Shown here piece after piece: positions 24,161-31,067 of a stretch of 56,084 nt of DNA (the stretch's first letter is position 1; each line of letters opens with the position of its first letter). Origin of the DNA: Bacteroidota bacterium. GTDB lineage: Bacteria > Bacteroidota > Bacteroidia > Bacteroidales > DTGW01. Below the pieces are notes generated by a model. That model worked only from the letters and a program-made list of their open reading frames with translations. It did no database searches and was not told the origin of the DNA. Where the stretch lies: contig JAKPQD010000310.1 in the NCBI GenBank assembly GCA_029572965.1, positions 1 through 56,084 on the forward strand. Reading direction: 5' to 3'. A program made the position numbers and the translations under genes.

Positions 24161-24579
24161 AAGTTGCTAATTTTTACCCTTATTTCTTTCGTTTCGTTTC
24201 ATTTAATTCTTTTCTCAACAAACTACGATGAACAAGGGTATGCCCCTTCTTGGTCTTTTATTTTATACCCGGTTGACATATTTCAAATGTACTATTTTTT
24301 ACTGTAATTCGTGAAACGGCCAGTGGCCGAATATAATACGACGTAGCAGAATGCTACGCCGAACCGCTTTTATTGGCAGTATAGGATGGACAGGGGTTGG
24401 ATTTTATAGTTTGCCAACACTTGAAGTATTGAGAACCGCTTTTTGATGACGGTTATTTTCATTGTTGAAAAATATTTTTTCTAAACTTTTTTGTTTATAA
24501 ACACAACATATTTGTTTTACAGAAACAATACTTATTAATTTATTTTATCAACACATATTAACAATTATACTATCCTAAC
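24161..24579. other. Repeat-bearing intergenic segment
   Basis: It holds a CTACGATGAACAAGGG motif (24225 onward; a close version recurs at 26220), REP copy B, and AT-rich DNA leading to the XRE promoter. No gene is visible. Confidence 0.5.
24313..24370. repeat. REP-like repeat, copy B (inverted)
   Basis: GAAACGGCCAGTGGCCGAAT then ATAATACGACGTAGCAGAA and TGCTACGCCGAACCG. It contains two small palindromes, GGCCAGTGGCC and GTAGC-agaat-GCTAC. It is the reverse complement of the copy C type. Confidence 0.75.
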
Positions 24580-24611
24580 CTTGTAAAAAATTAATCTTTA
24601 TGTTAATTTTG
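24580..24611 (+). promoter_or_regulatory. Candidate promoter (CTTG-N20-TAATTTTG) of the XRE-VapBC operon
   Basis: CTTG at 24580-24583 and TAATTTTG at 24604-24611 with 20 bases between them fit the Bacteroidota -33/-7 layout, 20 bases upstream of the XRE start. Confidence 0.5.
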
Positions 24612-24631
24612 AAAAAAAATATAATTTTATT

Positions 24632-24985
24632 ATGATAAGTTTCTCGGAAAACCTTAAAAGGGTCAGGACTCAAAAAGGGATTTCTCAGGAAGAACTCTCA
24701 AAAAAAATAGATATTCATCCCGTGCAGTTTTCCCGTTACGAAAGGGCGCAATCGGTTCCTTCTATTGACGTTGTGCAAAAAATTGCTAATGCCCTGGAAG
24801 TGACTATTGATGAGCTTGTATATGGCAACCAGAATAATAAAGCCGAACAAAATATCAAGGACAGGGAACTGTTGAGCATGTTTAGCAAAATTCAGTTGCT
24901 AAATGAGAAGCAAAAGGAAACGGTTAAAGATTTCCTTTCTGCCTATATCCTGAAAGTAGATTTAAAAGAAAAACTAATTGTCTAA
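24632..24985 (+). CDS. XRE-family helix-turn-helix regulator
   Basis: 117 residues. The N-terminal HTH (SENLKRVRTQKGISQEELSKKIDIHPVQFSRYERAQSVPSIDVVQKIANAL) is a standard XRE/Cro domain. The C-terminal half (IQLLNEKQKETVKDFLSAYILK) is a helix that may mediate dimerisation. The next gene starts four bases after the stop. It probably regulates the toxin-antitoxin operon it heads. Confidence 0.9.
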   Translation: MISFSENLKRVRTQKGISQEELSKKIDIHPVQFSRYERAQSVPSIDVVQKIANALEVTIDELVYGNQNNKAEQNIKDRELLSMFSKIQLLNEKQKETVKDFLSAYILKVDLKEKLIV

Positions 24986-24989
24986 GATT

Positions 24990-25208
24990 ATGCAAACACT
25001 ATTAGTAGAAGTAAAAGACAATACCGGGTTAAAAATTTTGCAGGAACTTGAACAGGCCCATATAATCCGGCTGATACAAACAGCCCAGGAGAAAATTCCC
25101 CAAAGGCTTTCTAAAAGGTTACGTGGTGCTTTCTCCAAGGAAACAGCCCAGCAAATGAAATCTGAACTGGAACAAATGCGCAACGAATGGCAACAACGGG
25201 ATATTTAA
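24990..25208 (+). CDS. Antitoxin partner of the PIN-domain toxin
   Basis: 72 residues from the ATG at 24990 (MQTLLVEVKDNTGLKILQEL). It is small and charged, with no recognised DNA-binding motif. The C-terminal part is amphipathic (LSKRLRGAFSKETAQQMKSELEQM) and fits a toxin-wrapping segment. It overlaps the PIN toxin by 22 bases, which together with its size identifies it as the VapB-like antitoxin. DNA binding may be supplied by the upstream XRE protein. Confidence 0.75.
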   Translation: MQTLLVEVKDNTGLKILQELEQAHIIRLIQTAQEKIPQRLSKRLRGAFSKETAQQMKSELEQMRNEWQQRDI

Positions 25209-25579
25209 TTGACACCAACGCTGCTATTGATTACCTTGGCGAAGCCATGCCGCAAAGCGGGCTGGCTTTTATGGACAATATTATTGACAAGGAATATAAT
25301 ATTTCGGTGATTAGCCGGATTGAGCTTTACGCTTATAGCAAACTTACTGAGAAAGACAAAGAGACCCTTGATATTTTTACCGGACAGGCTTCGAGTTTAA
25401 ATATAAACGATGAAATTATTGAAAAAACCATAGAACTCCGGAAAACCCATAAAACCAAACTCCCCGATGCCATTATTGCTGCCACGGCTTTGGTTTGCAA
25501 CCTTGCATTGGTTAGCCATAATGTAAAAGATTTTAAAAATATTACAGGCCTTTCGGTTATTGACCCATACAGCTTGTAA
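25187..25579 (+). CDS. PIN-domain ribonuclease toxin (VapC-like)
   Basis: 130 residues. The PIN-domain acidic residues are present: LIDTNAAIDYL (first Asp), ISRIELYAYSKL (Glu) and KLPDAIIAATAL (distal Asp), with HNVKDFKNITGLSVIDPY at the end. VapC toxins cut tRNA or rRNA. It overlaps its antitoxin and is followed by a hairpin, so the XRE-VapB-VapC operon looks intact. Confidence 0.9.
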   Translation: MATTGYLIDTNAAIDYLGEAMPQSGLAFMDNIIDKEYNISVISRIELYAYSKLTEKDKETLDIFTGQASSLNINDEIIEKTIELRKTHKTKLPDAIIAATALVCNLALVSHNVKDFKNITGLSVIDPYSL

Positions 25580-25583
25580 AAAA

Positions 25584-25612
25584 CTAAAGGACGCACTCTC
25601 GAACGTCCTTAG
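25584..25612 (+). terminator. Hairpin after the PIN toxin
   Basis: CTAAAGGACG pairs with CGTCCTTAG across a ten-base loop, starting five bases after the toxin stop. No strong T-run follows. Confidence 0.45.
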
Positions 25613-25642
25613 TAATGTGAAGTAAAATAAATTTTTTCTTAT

Positions 25643-25744
25643 TTAATTACCTCGTAACTCTTTAGCTTTTCGCACTTCTGTAACAAAGGGGTTTTCTCCT
25701 TTGGGAAAGTATGTATATACTGAGTCGGGGTTTATACTACTCAT
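25643..25744 (-). CDS. Small unidentified ORF
   Basis: 33 codons from an ATG at 25744 (MSSINPDSVYTYFPKGENPF, then VTEVRKAKELRGN). Its start follows the stop of the remnant at 25747 by two bases, as in an operon. The composition looks protein-like, but I recognise no family. It may be a real small gene or the tail of a decayed one. Confidence 0.35.
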   Translation of the reverse strand: MSSINPDSVYTYFPKGENPFVTEVRKAKELRGN

Positions 25745-25746
25745 AC

Positions 25747-25900
25747 TTATTTTTCTATCTCAAGCTTATAATCGTTATAGGTTTTGCTAGTAGATGTGAC
25801 TTTGTTAGATTTTACCTCAATTTTAATACCTACAGGCTTTCCCTTGTCAAGTTTGTCAAAATGATTGTTTATTATTTCTTGAATAACTTGTTCCACAGCC
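25747..25900 (-). pseudogene. C-terminal gene remnant behind REP copy C
   Basis: The frame is open to an ATG at 25974, but its first part is merely translated REP and transposase-adjacent DNA (MRRSGTLRRTG). The genuine-looking part begins near VEQVIQEIINNHFDKLDKGK and continues VGIKIEVKSNKVTSTSK to the stop. The 5' end of this gene has been replaced by the repeat. Family unknown. Confidence 0.4.
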
Positions 25901-25902
25901 CC

Positions 25903-25951
25903 CGTTCGGCGTAGCGTCCCGCTACGTCGCATTATATTTGGCCTCTGGCCA
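25903..25951. repeat. REP-like repeat, copy C
   Basis: CCGTTCGGCGTAGCGTCCC, GCTACGTCGCATTATATTTG, GCCTCTGGCC: two small palindromes (GTAGC..GCTAC and GGCCtctGGCC) joined by an AT spacer. It adjoins the 3' end of the RAYT remnant. Confidence 0.75.
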
Positions 25952-25955
25952 TGTT

Positions 25956-26075
25956 TTACGAATAAGTTTCCCATCGTGTAGTTAATATTTCCACTTCCAA
26001 TATAGATTCATAACCTGCATAGTTTGTTGCACTTGAATATATGTACTCTTCCGGCTTTCTAACAATACAATCCAC
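25956..26075 (-). pseudogene. C-terminal remnant of a REP-associated tyrosine transposase (RAYT)
   Basis: Reading the minus strand from 26075 gives VDCIVRKPEEYIYSSATNY, then AGYESILEVEILTTRWETYS and TAA (25958-25956). The PEEYxYSSAxNYAG segment is the characteristic C-terminus of IS200-like RAYT transposases. The rest, including the catalytic HUH and Tyr residues, is gone. It is flanked by REP copies C and D, the usual partnership between RAYTs and their REPs. Confidence 0.72.
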
Positions 26076-26115
26076 GCTACGTCGCATTCTTCTATTAGCC
26101 TCTGGCTAATTTACT
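26070..26115. repeat. REP-like repeat, copy D (partial)
   Basis: CCACGCTACGTCGCATTCTT then CTATTAGCCTCTGGCTAAT. The first palindrome is incomplete and the second is TTAGCCtctGGCTAA. It truncates the RAYT remnant on its 5' side. Confidence 0.65.
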
Positions 26116-26156
26116 ACATTTTTTGATATCTACTACTTTTGCTTGTTTACTGATTT

Positions 26157-26212
26157 ACGGCCAGAGGCCGGTTACTATGCGACGTAGCAGGATGCTACGC
26201 CGAACCGCTTTT
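26157..26212. repeat. REP-like repeat, copy E (inverted)
   Basis: ACGGCCAGAGGCCGGTTACT, ATGCGACGTAGCAGGATGCT, ACGCCGAACCG. It is nearly identical in plan to copy B. Related GC-rich palindromes (GGCTATAGCC and GGCAGAGCC/TTAGCC) continue to about 26330. Confidence 0.75.
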
Positions 26213-26329
26213 ATCGACAAGCTACGATGAACGAGGGCTCCGGCCTCAGCTGCTCTTATCTTTACAGGCTATAGCCTGATGAAATACTTACGACTAAGGC
26301 AGAGCCTTAGCCGAACGAGGGTACTTACT

Positions 26330-26780
26330 TTTATCAAATAAAGACAGCTAATTTTGTAGAAACAAAACAAATGATATTGATTAAATAATCATCTTCTTGT
26401 GGCGCAAAGTCCTAAATAGTTCTCAAATATTAGACTTGGACTACCTCTAATGGCGCAAGGTCTGCAACTTGTGCCTCTTTTATTGAAGTTTACAACTTCA
26501 GCTATCCAGCCTGTAACCTTCTCTAAATAGTTCAAGACTTCGACTTGAACTGTATTCTTAACCTTAAAAAGCTAAAACAGTTGCAAACTGCAAGAATAGT
26601 AGGCACAAGTCACAGACTCTAAAGGGACAGTTGTGAAGTCTCTCTGTCCCCAACTACTTGTAGCCTCATCCTTAGACCAAACATAATTCAATAAAATCAA
26701 TGCAAATAAAATTTGTTGATTTTGAAATTGTTTGCAATAGTTTGAAGCTAATTAAAGTTTAAAGTATATTTAAAGGCTCT
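26330..26780. other. Non-coding segment with small hairpins
   Basis: No gene. It contains GGCGCAAG-N8-CTTGTGCC (26452-26475, one G-T pair) and GGGACAG-N13-CTGTCCC (26624-26650). These look like degraded palindromic elements of a second type. Confidence 0.45.
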
Positions 26781-26819
26781 AAAAAACAAAGAAAGGCTTC
26801 CATCTCTGAAAGCCTTTCT
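26780..26819 (-). terminator. Rho-independent terminator of tRNA-Pro
   Basis: Minus strand: AGAAAGGCTT, ten-base loop, AAGCCTTTCT, then TTTGTTTTTT. It lies ten bases after the tRNA 3' end. Confidence 0.8.
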
Positions 26820-26829
26820 ATTTGTGAAG

Positions 26830-26903
26830 TCGGGGTGAACCGACTCGAACGGTCGACCACTTGCACCCCATGCAAGTACGCTAGCCAACTGCGCCACACC
26901 CCG
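26830..26903 (-). tRNA. tRNA-Pro (anticodon GGG)
   Basis: Read on the minus strand: acceptor CGGGGTG pairs with CACCCCG; the D arm carries GGCGCAGTTGGCTAGCG; the anticodon stem CTTGC/GCAAG encloses loop ATGGGGT (anticodon GGG); the T arm is GACCG-TTCGAGT-CGGTT. The discriminator is A and no CCA is encoded. All stems pair, with one G-T in the T stem. Confidence 0.93.
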
Positions 26904-26920
26904 ATTATATTTTAACACTC

Positions 26921-26966
26921 TAAGTACGCTGCTCTCGCCTCAGGCGAGACGCCACACCCCGATTAT
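26921..26966 (-). pseudogene. Partial tRNA-Pro copy with a palindrome replacing the D arm
   Basis: On the plus strand AAGTACGCT and GCCACACCCCGATTAT repeat exact tRNA-Pro 5'-half and leader sequence. Between them, TCTCGCCTCAGGCGAGA (a palindrome) stands where the tRNA has its D-arm sequence. The anticodon and 3' half are missing. Confidence 0.6.
26933..26949. repeat. CTCGCC-TCA-GGCGAG palindrome
   Basis: TCTCGCC-TCA-GGCGAGA, a 7+3+7 palindrome. Other copies are at 26982-26996 (imperfect) and 28374-28388 (TGA centre); TCCGCC-cgaa-GGCGGA at 17165-17180 is similar. Confidence 0.65.
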
Positions 26967-27134
26967 GTTTGGAAGCAAGTACTCGCCTCAGGCGGAACCA
27001 TGCCCCATTTCTATCACCAAAGCTTTAGCAAAGGTCATTTTCGTGCTGCAAAAGTAATCAACACTTCGAGAAATTTCAAATTTTCGACAATTTAAAATTT
27101 ATATACATACAAAATAAGCACAACCAAACTATAC

Positions 27135-27902
27135 CTAAGCCTGCTTCTCAATCAGGTATTTCCAGAACCTTTTAGGTAAAAGCTGTACATGCAACTTAGG
27201 GTTCAACCGTTCACGGATACAAATGGCTGAAAAGTAGTTTTTCCAGAGTTCTTGGAATATTTTTTCCTCAGCGGCCATAAATTCCTCTGCAAAACTTCCA
27301 TCGGCAGTATTGACTTTACTCTCCCCAAACCTGATTTCGCTGGTCGTTTTCAAATCGTAATAATAACCAAAGTTTCTCCGCGTATCGTAAATAATCCAGC
27401 GCTGGTCGGCAAACCGCTCTTCAAAATGCTTTGTCACTAAAGGCAACACGTTATATTGCGGATCATAAGAAGCATAATAGATATCGTCTGCTGTTTTCTG
27501 AAACCTCACAAACATAGGTACTCTCCCAGCCTCTTTATTTACTTTTTTAGCAATCTTTTTCATTTCCAGCACATCCGCATCACCAAAGTTAGCTTCTATA
27601 GTGATGTTTGAAGCAAATACTTTTCTTACATAATGTAAAATAAGCATTTCAACATTTCGCTCTTCTGAAAGAAAAGTATAATAAAGCATCTGGCATGTAA
27701 CTGCCGAAATACGCCTGTGCAATCCGTTCCACACTCTTTTAGCCTTTGCCTCATCAGTATTTACAAAATATTCATAGCTAAAAAGATTATTATTACTTGA
27801 ATTATCGCGAATAATAGACTGTGGCTCCAGCTTTTGCTCGTAGCATTCGAATATAAGGGTCAGTAAACCCTCAAAAGTACCATCATATTTAATTGTCATC
27901 AT
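27135..27902 (-). CDS. DUF4130/TIGR03915-family protein (partner of DNA-repair radical SAM protein)
   Basis: 255 residues. It matches the family found beside the radical SAM DNA-modification protein (TIGR03916): IKYDGTFEGLLTLIFECYEQKLEP at the start, RRISAVTCQMLYYTFLSEE in the middle and a WIIYDTRRNFGYYYDLKTT segment, then an ending like LLPKRFWKYLIEKQ. The family carries a uracil-DNA-glycosylase-like link and is presumed to act in DNA repair; the reaction is not known. Its partner lies 546 bases upstream, separated by two foldback elements. Confidence 0.87.
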   Translation of the reverse strand: MMTIKYDGTFEGLLTLIFECYEQKLEPQSIIRDNSSNNNLFSYEYFVNTDEAKAKRVWNGLHRRISAVTCQMLYYTFLSEERNVEMLILHYVRKVFASNITIEANFGDADVLEMKKIAKKVNKEAGRVPMFVRFQKTADDIYYASYDPQYNVLPLVTKHFEERFADQRWIIYDTRRNFGYYYDLKTTSEIRFGESKVNTADGSFAEEFMAAEEKIFQELWKNYFSAICIRERLNPKLHVQLLPKRFWKYLIEKQA

Positions 27903-27941
27903 AAAGATTATTCTAAATTCAAAATCATTGTTGTCCGGTAA

Positions 27942-28099
27942 AAACAGGTCGCCGCTATGCGGCTTAGAAACATTTGGTGTATTTGGTTATCCTACAAACA
28001 GTTCACAGCTACGCTGCTATTATTTAGTCGCGTAGCGACGTTCTGTTTGTAGCAAAATTAAACATCGTTAAAATTAAGCCCCAGCGGGGCGACCTGTTT
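27942..28099. repeat. 158-bp nested foldback element
   Basis: Outer arms AAACAGGTCGCC (27942-27953) and GGCGACCTGTTT (28088-28099) pair exactly. A second, inner pair is CTACAAACAG (27992-28001) with CTGTTTGTAG (28043-28052), and the centre holds AGCTACGCTGC and CGCGTAGCGACG. The whole element folds into nested hairpins and has no coding capacity. It resembles a MITE. Confidence 0.7.
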
Positions 28100-28204
28100 C
28101 TAATCAACGATATTACTAAAGTATTTATTAGTATCTGTTTTATTTTACCGTACAACAGTAATTCAAAATAAAATTCGTCTTACAGTAAGGTTTGCAATAA
28201 TAAT

Positions 28205-28421
28205 GTTTCTTTTTTTCGTCAAAAAGAAACCAAAAAAGACTGGCTGTGAAAACTCACTCCGCCTATCGGCTTCGCTCAAACAGTTCACAGCCAAATAAGG
28301 AATTTTCTTTTTGTCTGCTTCGCAGCCTTCGATTCAAAGCTAATTCCAATACTGGCCGTCATAAAAGCGCGCTCTCGCCTGAGGCGAGATCGTTTCCTTT
28401 TTTCATCAAGGAAAAAAGGAT
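28205..28421. repeat. Hairpin-bounded intergenic repeat element, copy 2
   Basis: Same left hairpin as copy 1 with a shorter right arm, the same GGCTGTGAA/TTCACAGCC pair and CTGCTTCGCAGCC segment, and the same TTTCCTTTTTT hairpin at the right end. About 75 bases of copy 1 are absent here and replaced by the CTCGCC-TGA-GGCGAG palindrome (28374-28388). As with copy 1, its right end faces the 3' end of a minus-strand gene. Confidence 0.75.
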
Positions 28422-28448
28422 AGGATAGAATATAATAAACATTCATAA

Positions 28449-29732
28449 TTAATTAGCAAAATGAGCATCAGTAAATAGTTCCAACTGTTTGGGCAAATTT
28501 TCGTTAGCTTTTTTCGTCGATTTTTCGGTCAATAACACTTTCAATTTGTCGGGCGTTAATTCATTTACCGTTGGCGAAGCTAGTTCATGGCAAGTAATGA
28601 AGTACTTTGCCCGTTTCATCACCACTCCCATTTTCTGCAACTGCAAAGAGTTGATTTTGCCATACCTGCGCGACATAACAATCATCTTGGCAGAGTTTAC
28701 GCCCACTCCGGGAATCCGTAAAATCATCTCATACGGGGCCTTATTGATATCAATGGGAAAAATCCACGGATTGCGAAGCGCATAAGCCAGTTTGGGGTCG
28801 ATATCGAGGTCAAGGTCAGGATATTTCTCGTTTACAATTTCATCAACCCTGAAATTGTAGAACCTAAGCAACCAATCTGACTGATACAACCTGTGTTCCC
28901 TGACTAATGGAGGCTGCACTATTGCAGGCAATCGGCTATCGTGGTTGTTTATTGGGATATACCCAGAATAATACACACGCTTAAGTTGCTGTTGCTGATA
29001 AAGCGATGAAGCCAAATCAAGAATCTGCTTATCACTATCAGGTGTAGCCCCAACGATAAGCTGTGTACTTTGTCCCCCGGGCGCAAAACGTGGTGCAGAC
29101 TTGTATTTCATCTTCTCCTCCTTGCTTACAAGGATGTTTTGCCTGATTGCGTTCATAGGCATGAAGATTCCTTTGTAATCTTTCTCTGGGGCAAGCAATT
29201 TCAAATTTTGCTCCGTTGGAATTTCAATATTGACGCTCAACCTATCTGCATACAATCCGGCTTCCCTTATCAGTTCATCACTTGCACCCGGGATACTTTT
29301 CAGATGGATATACCCGTTGAAATTGTGCACTGTCCTCAAATCCTTTGCCACCCTGACCATCATAGCCATCGTATGGTCAGGGTTAACTATTACCCCCGAA
29401 CTCAGGAACAACCCTTCAATGTAGTTTCGACGATAAAAGGACATGGTAAGTTCAACCACCTCATTTACCGTCAATGCTGTGCGTTTCACATCATTGGTAC
29501 GCCTGTTAAGACAATAGGCGCAGTCGTATATGCAATTGTTTGTAAGCATAATTTTAAAAAGCGAAACGCATCGGCCATCTTCAGCAAAGCTATGACATAT
29601 CCCCCACGGAGCAGCATTACCCAAACCTTTCCCGGAATTTTTGCGGCTACTACCACTCGATGCACACGAAACATCATATTTGGCAGCACCAGCAAGAATT
29701 TTCACCTTCTCCAAAGTCTTTTCACTTACCAT
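28449..29732 (-). CDS. Putative DNA modification/repair radical SAM protein
   Basis: 427 residues. The radical SAM cluster motif is NNCIYDCAYCLNRR (C-x3-C-x2-C). The N-terminal segment KVKILAGAAKYDVSCASSGS and a WGICHSF..GRCVSLFKIMLTNNC region are characteristic of the TIGR03916 family. A C-terminal helix-hairpin-helix (MILRIPGVGVNSAKMIVMSRRYG) indicates DNA binding. It is normally encoded next to the DUF4130 partner. The reaction is unproven; the two are presumed to repair or modify a DNA lesion. The ATG at 29732 is the only start that keeps the N-terminal motif. Confidence 0.92.
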   Translation of the reverse strand: MVSEKTLEKVKILAGAAKYDVSCASSGSSRKNSGKGLGNAAPWGICHSFAEDGRCVSLFKIMLTNNCIYDCAYCLNRRTNDVKRTALTVNEVVELTMSFYRRNYIEGLFLSSGVIVNPDHTMAMMVRVAKDLRTVHNFNGYIHLKSIPGASDELIREAGLYADRLSVNIEIPTEQNLKLLAPEKDYKGIFMPMNAIRQNILVSKEEKMKYKSAPRFAPGGQSTQLIVGATPDSDKQILDLASSLYQQQQLKRVYYSGYIPINNHDSRLPAIVQPPLVREHRLYQSDWLLRFYNFRVDEIVNEKYPDLDLDIDPKLAYALRNPWIFPIDINKAPYEMILRIPGVGVNSAKMIVMSRRYGKINSLQLQKMGVVMKRAKYFITCHELASPTVNELTPDKLKVLLTEKSTKKANENLPKQLELFTDAHFAN

Positions 29733-29736
29733 CTTA

Positions 29737-29753
29737 TGATTAAATTTTAATCA
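29737..29753. promoter_or_regulatory. Palindromic operator candidate ahead of the radical SAM gene
   Basis: TGATTAAA-T-TTTAATCA, a perfect 17-bp palindrome beginning five bases upstream of the ATG. A second half-site-like CGATTAAAATTT follows at 29760-29771. Regulator unknown; a repair-linked repressor is possible. Confidence 0.4.
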
Positions 29754-29978
29754 ATTTTATCGATTAAAATTTACACTTATTTTTTTACAAAAGCAAGTTT
29801 TTGAAAAAATTTTTATTAGACAGTCAACTTTTTTCATAAAAAAAGGTTTATATTTCTGAAAAAACAAGCTGTTAACAAGTTCAACAATATTTTTGAAAAC
29901 TTTATTGGCATTTTTCTCCATTAAAAGGTTTTATTGAGGAAATTTGCATAAAACAAGGCTAATAAATACAAATCAGAT

Positions 29979-30977
29979 ATGAGTTTTTTTAAAAAAATGG
30001 AAAATTTAGACACTCCGCAAAGCAGCAATAGTGCGCTTACCGGAGAAGCTGAAAAAGTAAAATGTTTAATCATTGGCTCTGGCCCTGCCGGATATACTGC
30101 AGCTATTTATGCTGCTCGTGCTAACCTTTCCCCTGTGGTATATGAAGGCATCCAGCCTGGCGGACAGCTTACTACTACTACCGAAATTGAGAATTTCCCT
30201 GGCTATCCCTCAGGAGTAACAGGCACCGAGATGATGGAAGACCTAAAAAAACAAGCACAGCGCTTTGGCACAGAAGTTCGCTTTGGCATTGCTACGTCAG
30301 TGGACTTTTCAAAAAGGCCTTTCAAAGTAGTTATTGATGAAAATAAACTTATTGAAGCCCAGGTGGTAATTATTGCTACTGGCGCAACAGCTAAATACCT
30401 GGGCCTTGAAAGCGAAGAAAAATTTAAAGGTTCAGGAGTATCTGCCTGTGCTACCTGCGATGGTTTCTTTTATCGCAAACAAGATGTAGCCGTAGTTGGC
30501 GGTGGCGACACAGCTTGCGAAGAAGCTACTTACCTGGCCAACTTATGCAACAAGGTGTATATGATTGTCAGAAAACCTTTCCTCCGTGCTTCAAAAGCTA
30601 TGCAAGAACGTGTTTTCAATACACCTAACATTACTGTACTTTTCGAACACCAAACTAAAGAACTTATTGGGAAAGATGCTGTTGAAGGTGCTTTACTTAC
30701 CAATGCCAAAGGTGAATTGGTAAAAATTGACATAACAGGCTTCTTCTTAGCTATTGGCCACCATCCCAATTCTGATATTTTCAAACCATACGTAAATACT
30801 GATGAGGCAGGTTATATTATCACTAAACCAGGCACTTCACAGACCAATATCCCTGGAGTATTTGCCTGTGGCGATGTTCAGGATAAAAACTACCGTCAGG
30901 CTATTACTGCTGCCGGCTCGGGCTGTATGGCCGCGTTAGATGCCGAGCGGTTCTTGGGCGAACACGGTTTGGCTTAA
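29979..30977 (+). CDS. trxB: Thioredoxin-disulfide reductase
   Basis: 332 residues. FAD-binding GSGPAGYTAAIYAARA, the redox-active CATCDG, the NADPH-binding VVGGGDTACEEATYLA, and the C-terminal FACGDVQDKNYRQAITAAGSGCMAALDAE are all present. It reduces thioredoxin with NADPH. An N-terminal extension of about 25 residues (MSFFKKMENLDTPQSSNS) precedes the FAD motif; the ATG at 29997 would shorten it. It is monocistronic, with a palindromic repeat following. Confidence 0.96.
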   Translation: MSFFKKMENLDTPQSSNSALTGEAEKVKCLIIGSGPAGYTAAIYAARANLSPVVYEGIQPGGQLTTTTEIENFPGYPSGVTGTEMMEDLKKQAQRFGTEVRFGIATSVDFSKRPFKVVIDENKLIEAQVVIIATGATAKYLGLESEEKFKGSGVSACATCDGFFYRKQDVAVVGGGDTACEEATYLANLCNKVYMIVRKPFLRASKAMQERVFNTPNITVLFEHQTKELIGKDAVEGALLTNAKGELVKIDITGFFLAIGHHPNSDIFKPYVNTDEAGYIITKPGTSQTNIPGVFACGDVQDKNYRQAITAAGSGCMAALDAERFLGEHGLA

Positions 30978-30986
30978 TTAATTCAT

Positions 30987-31046
30987 AAATGCTAAGACAC
31001 TAAGGCGCTAATAATTAAATTTTCGCGTCTTAGCGTCTTAGCGTTT
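30987..31046. repeat. Inverted repeat of GCTAAGAC units between trxB and the DUF2520 gene
   Basis: Left arm 30987-31008 carries GCTAAGAC-ACTAAGGCGC; right arm 31025-31046 carries GCGTCTTAGCGTCTTAGCG. The arms are 22 bases with three differences and a 16-base AT loop. The repeated CTTAGCG unit is a familiar Bacteroidota intergenic motif. It could terminate trxB. Confidence 0.65.
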
Positions 31047-31067
31047 AAAATTTACAAATTATCCTTT

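Noticed and set aside
25903-26212. CRISPR-like repeat cluster
   Set aside because: The repeats are in both orientations, differ in spacing and contain internal palindromes; there are no uniform spacers and no cas genes. They fit REPs.
29070-29750. Plus-strand 226-codon frame
   Set aside because: It is antisense to the radical SAM gene, which has clear motifs and normal length.
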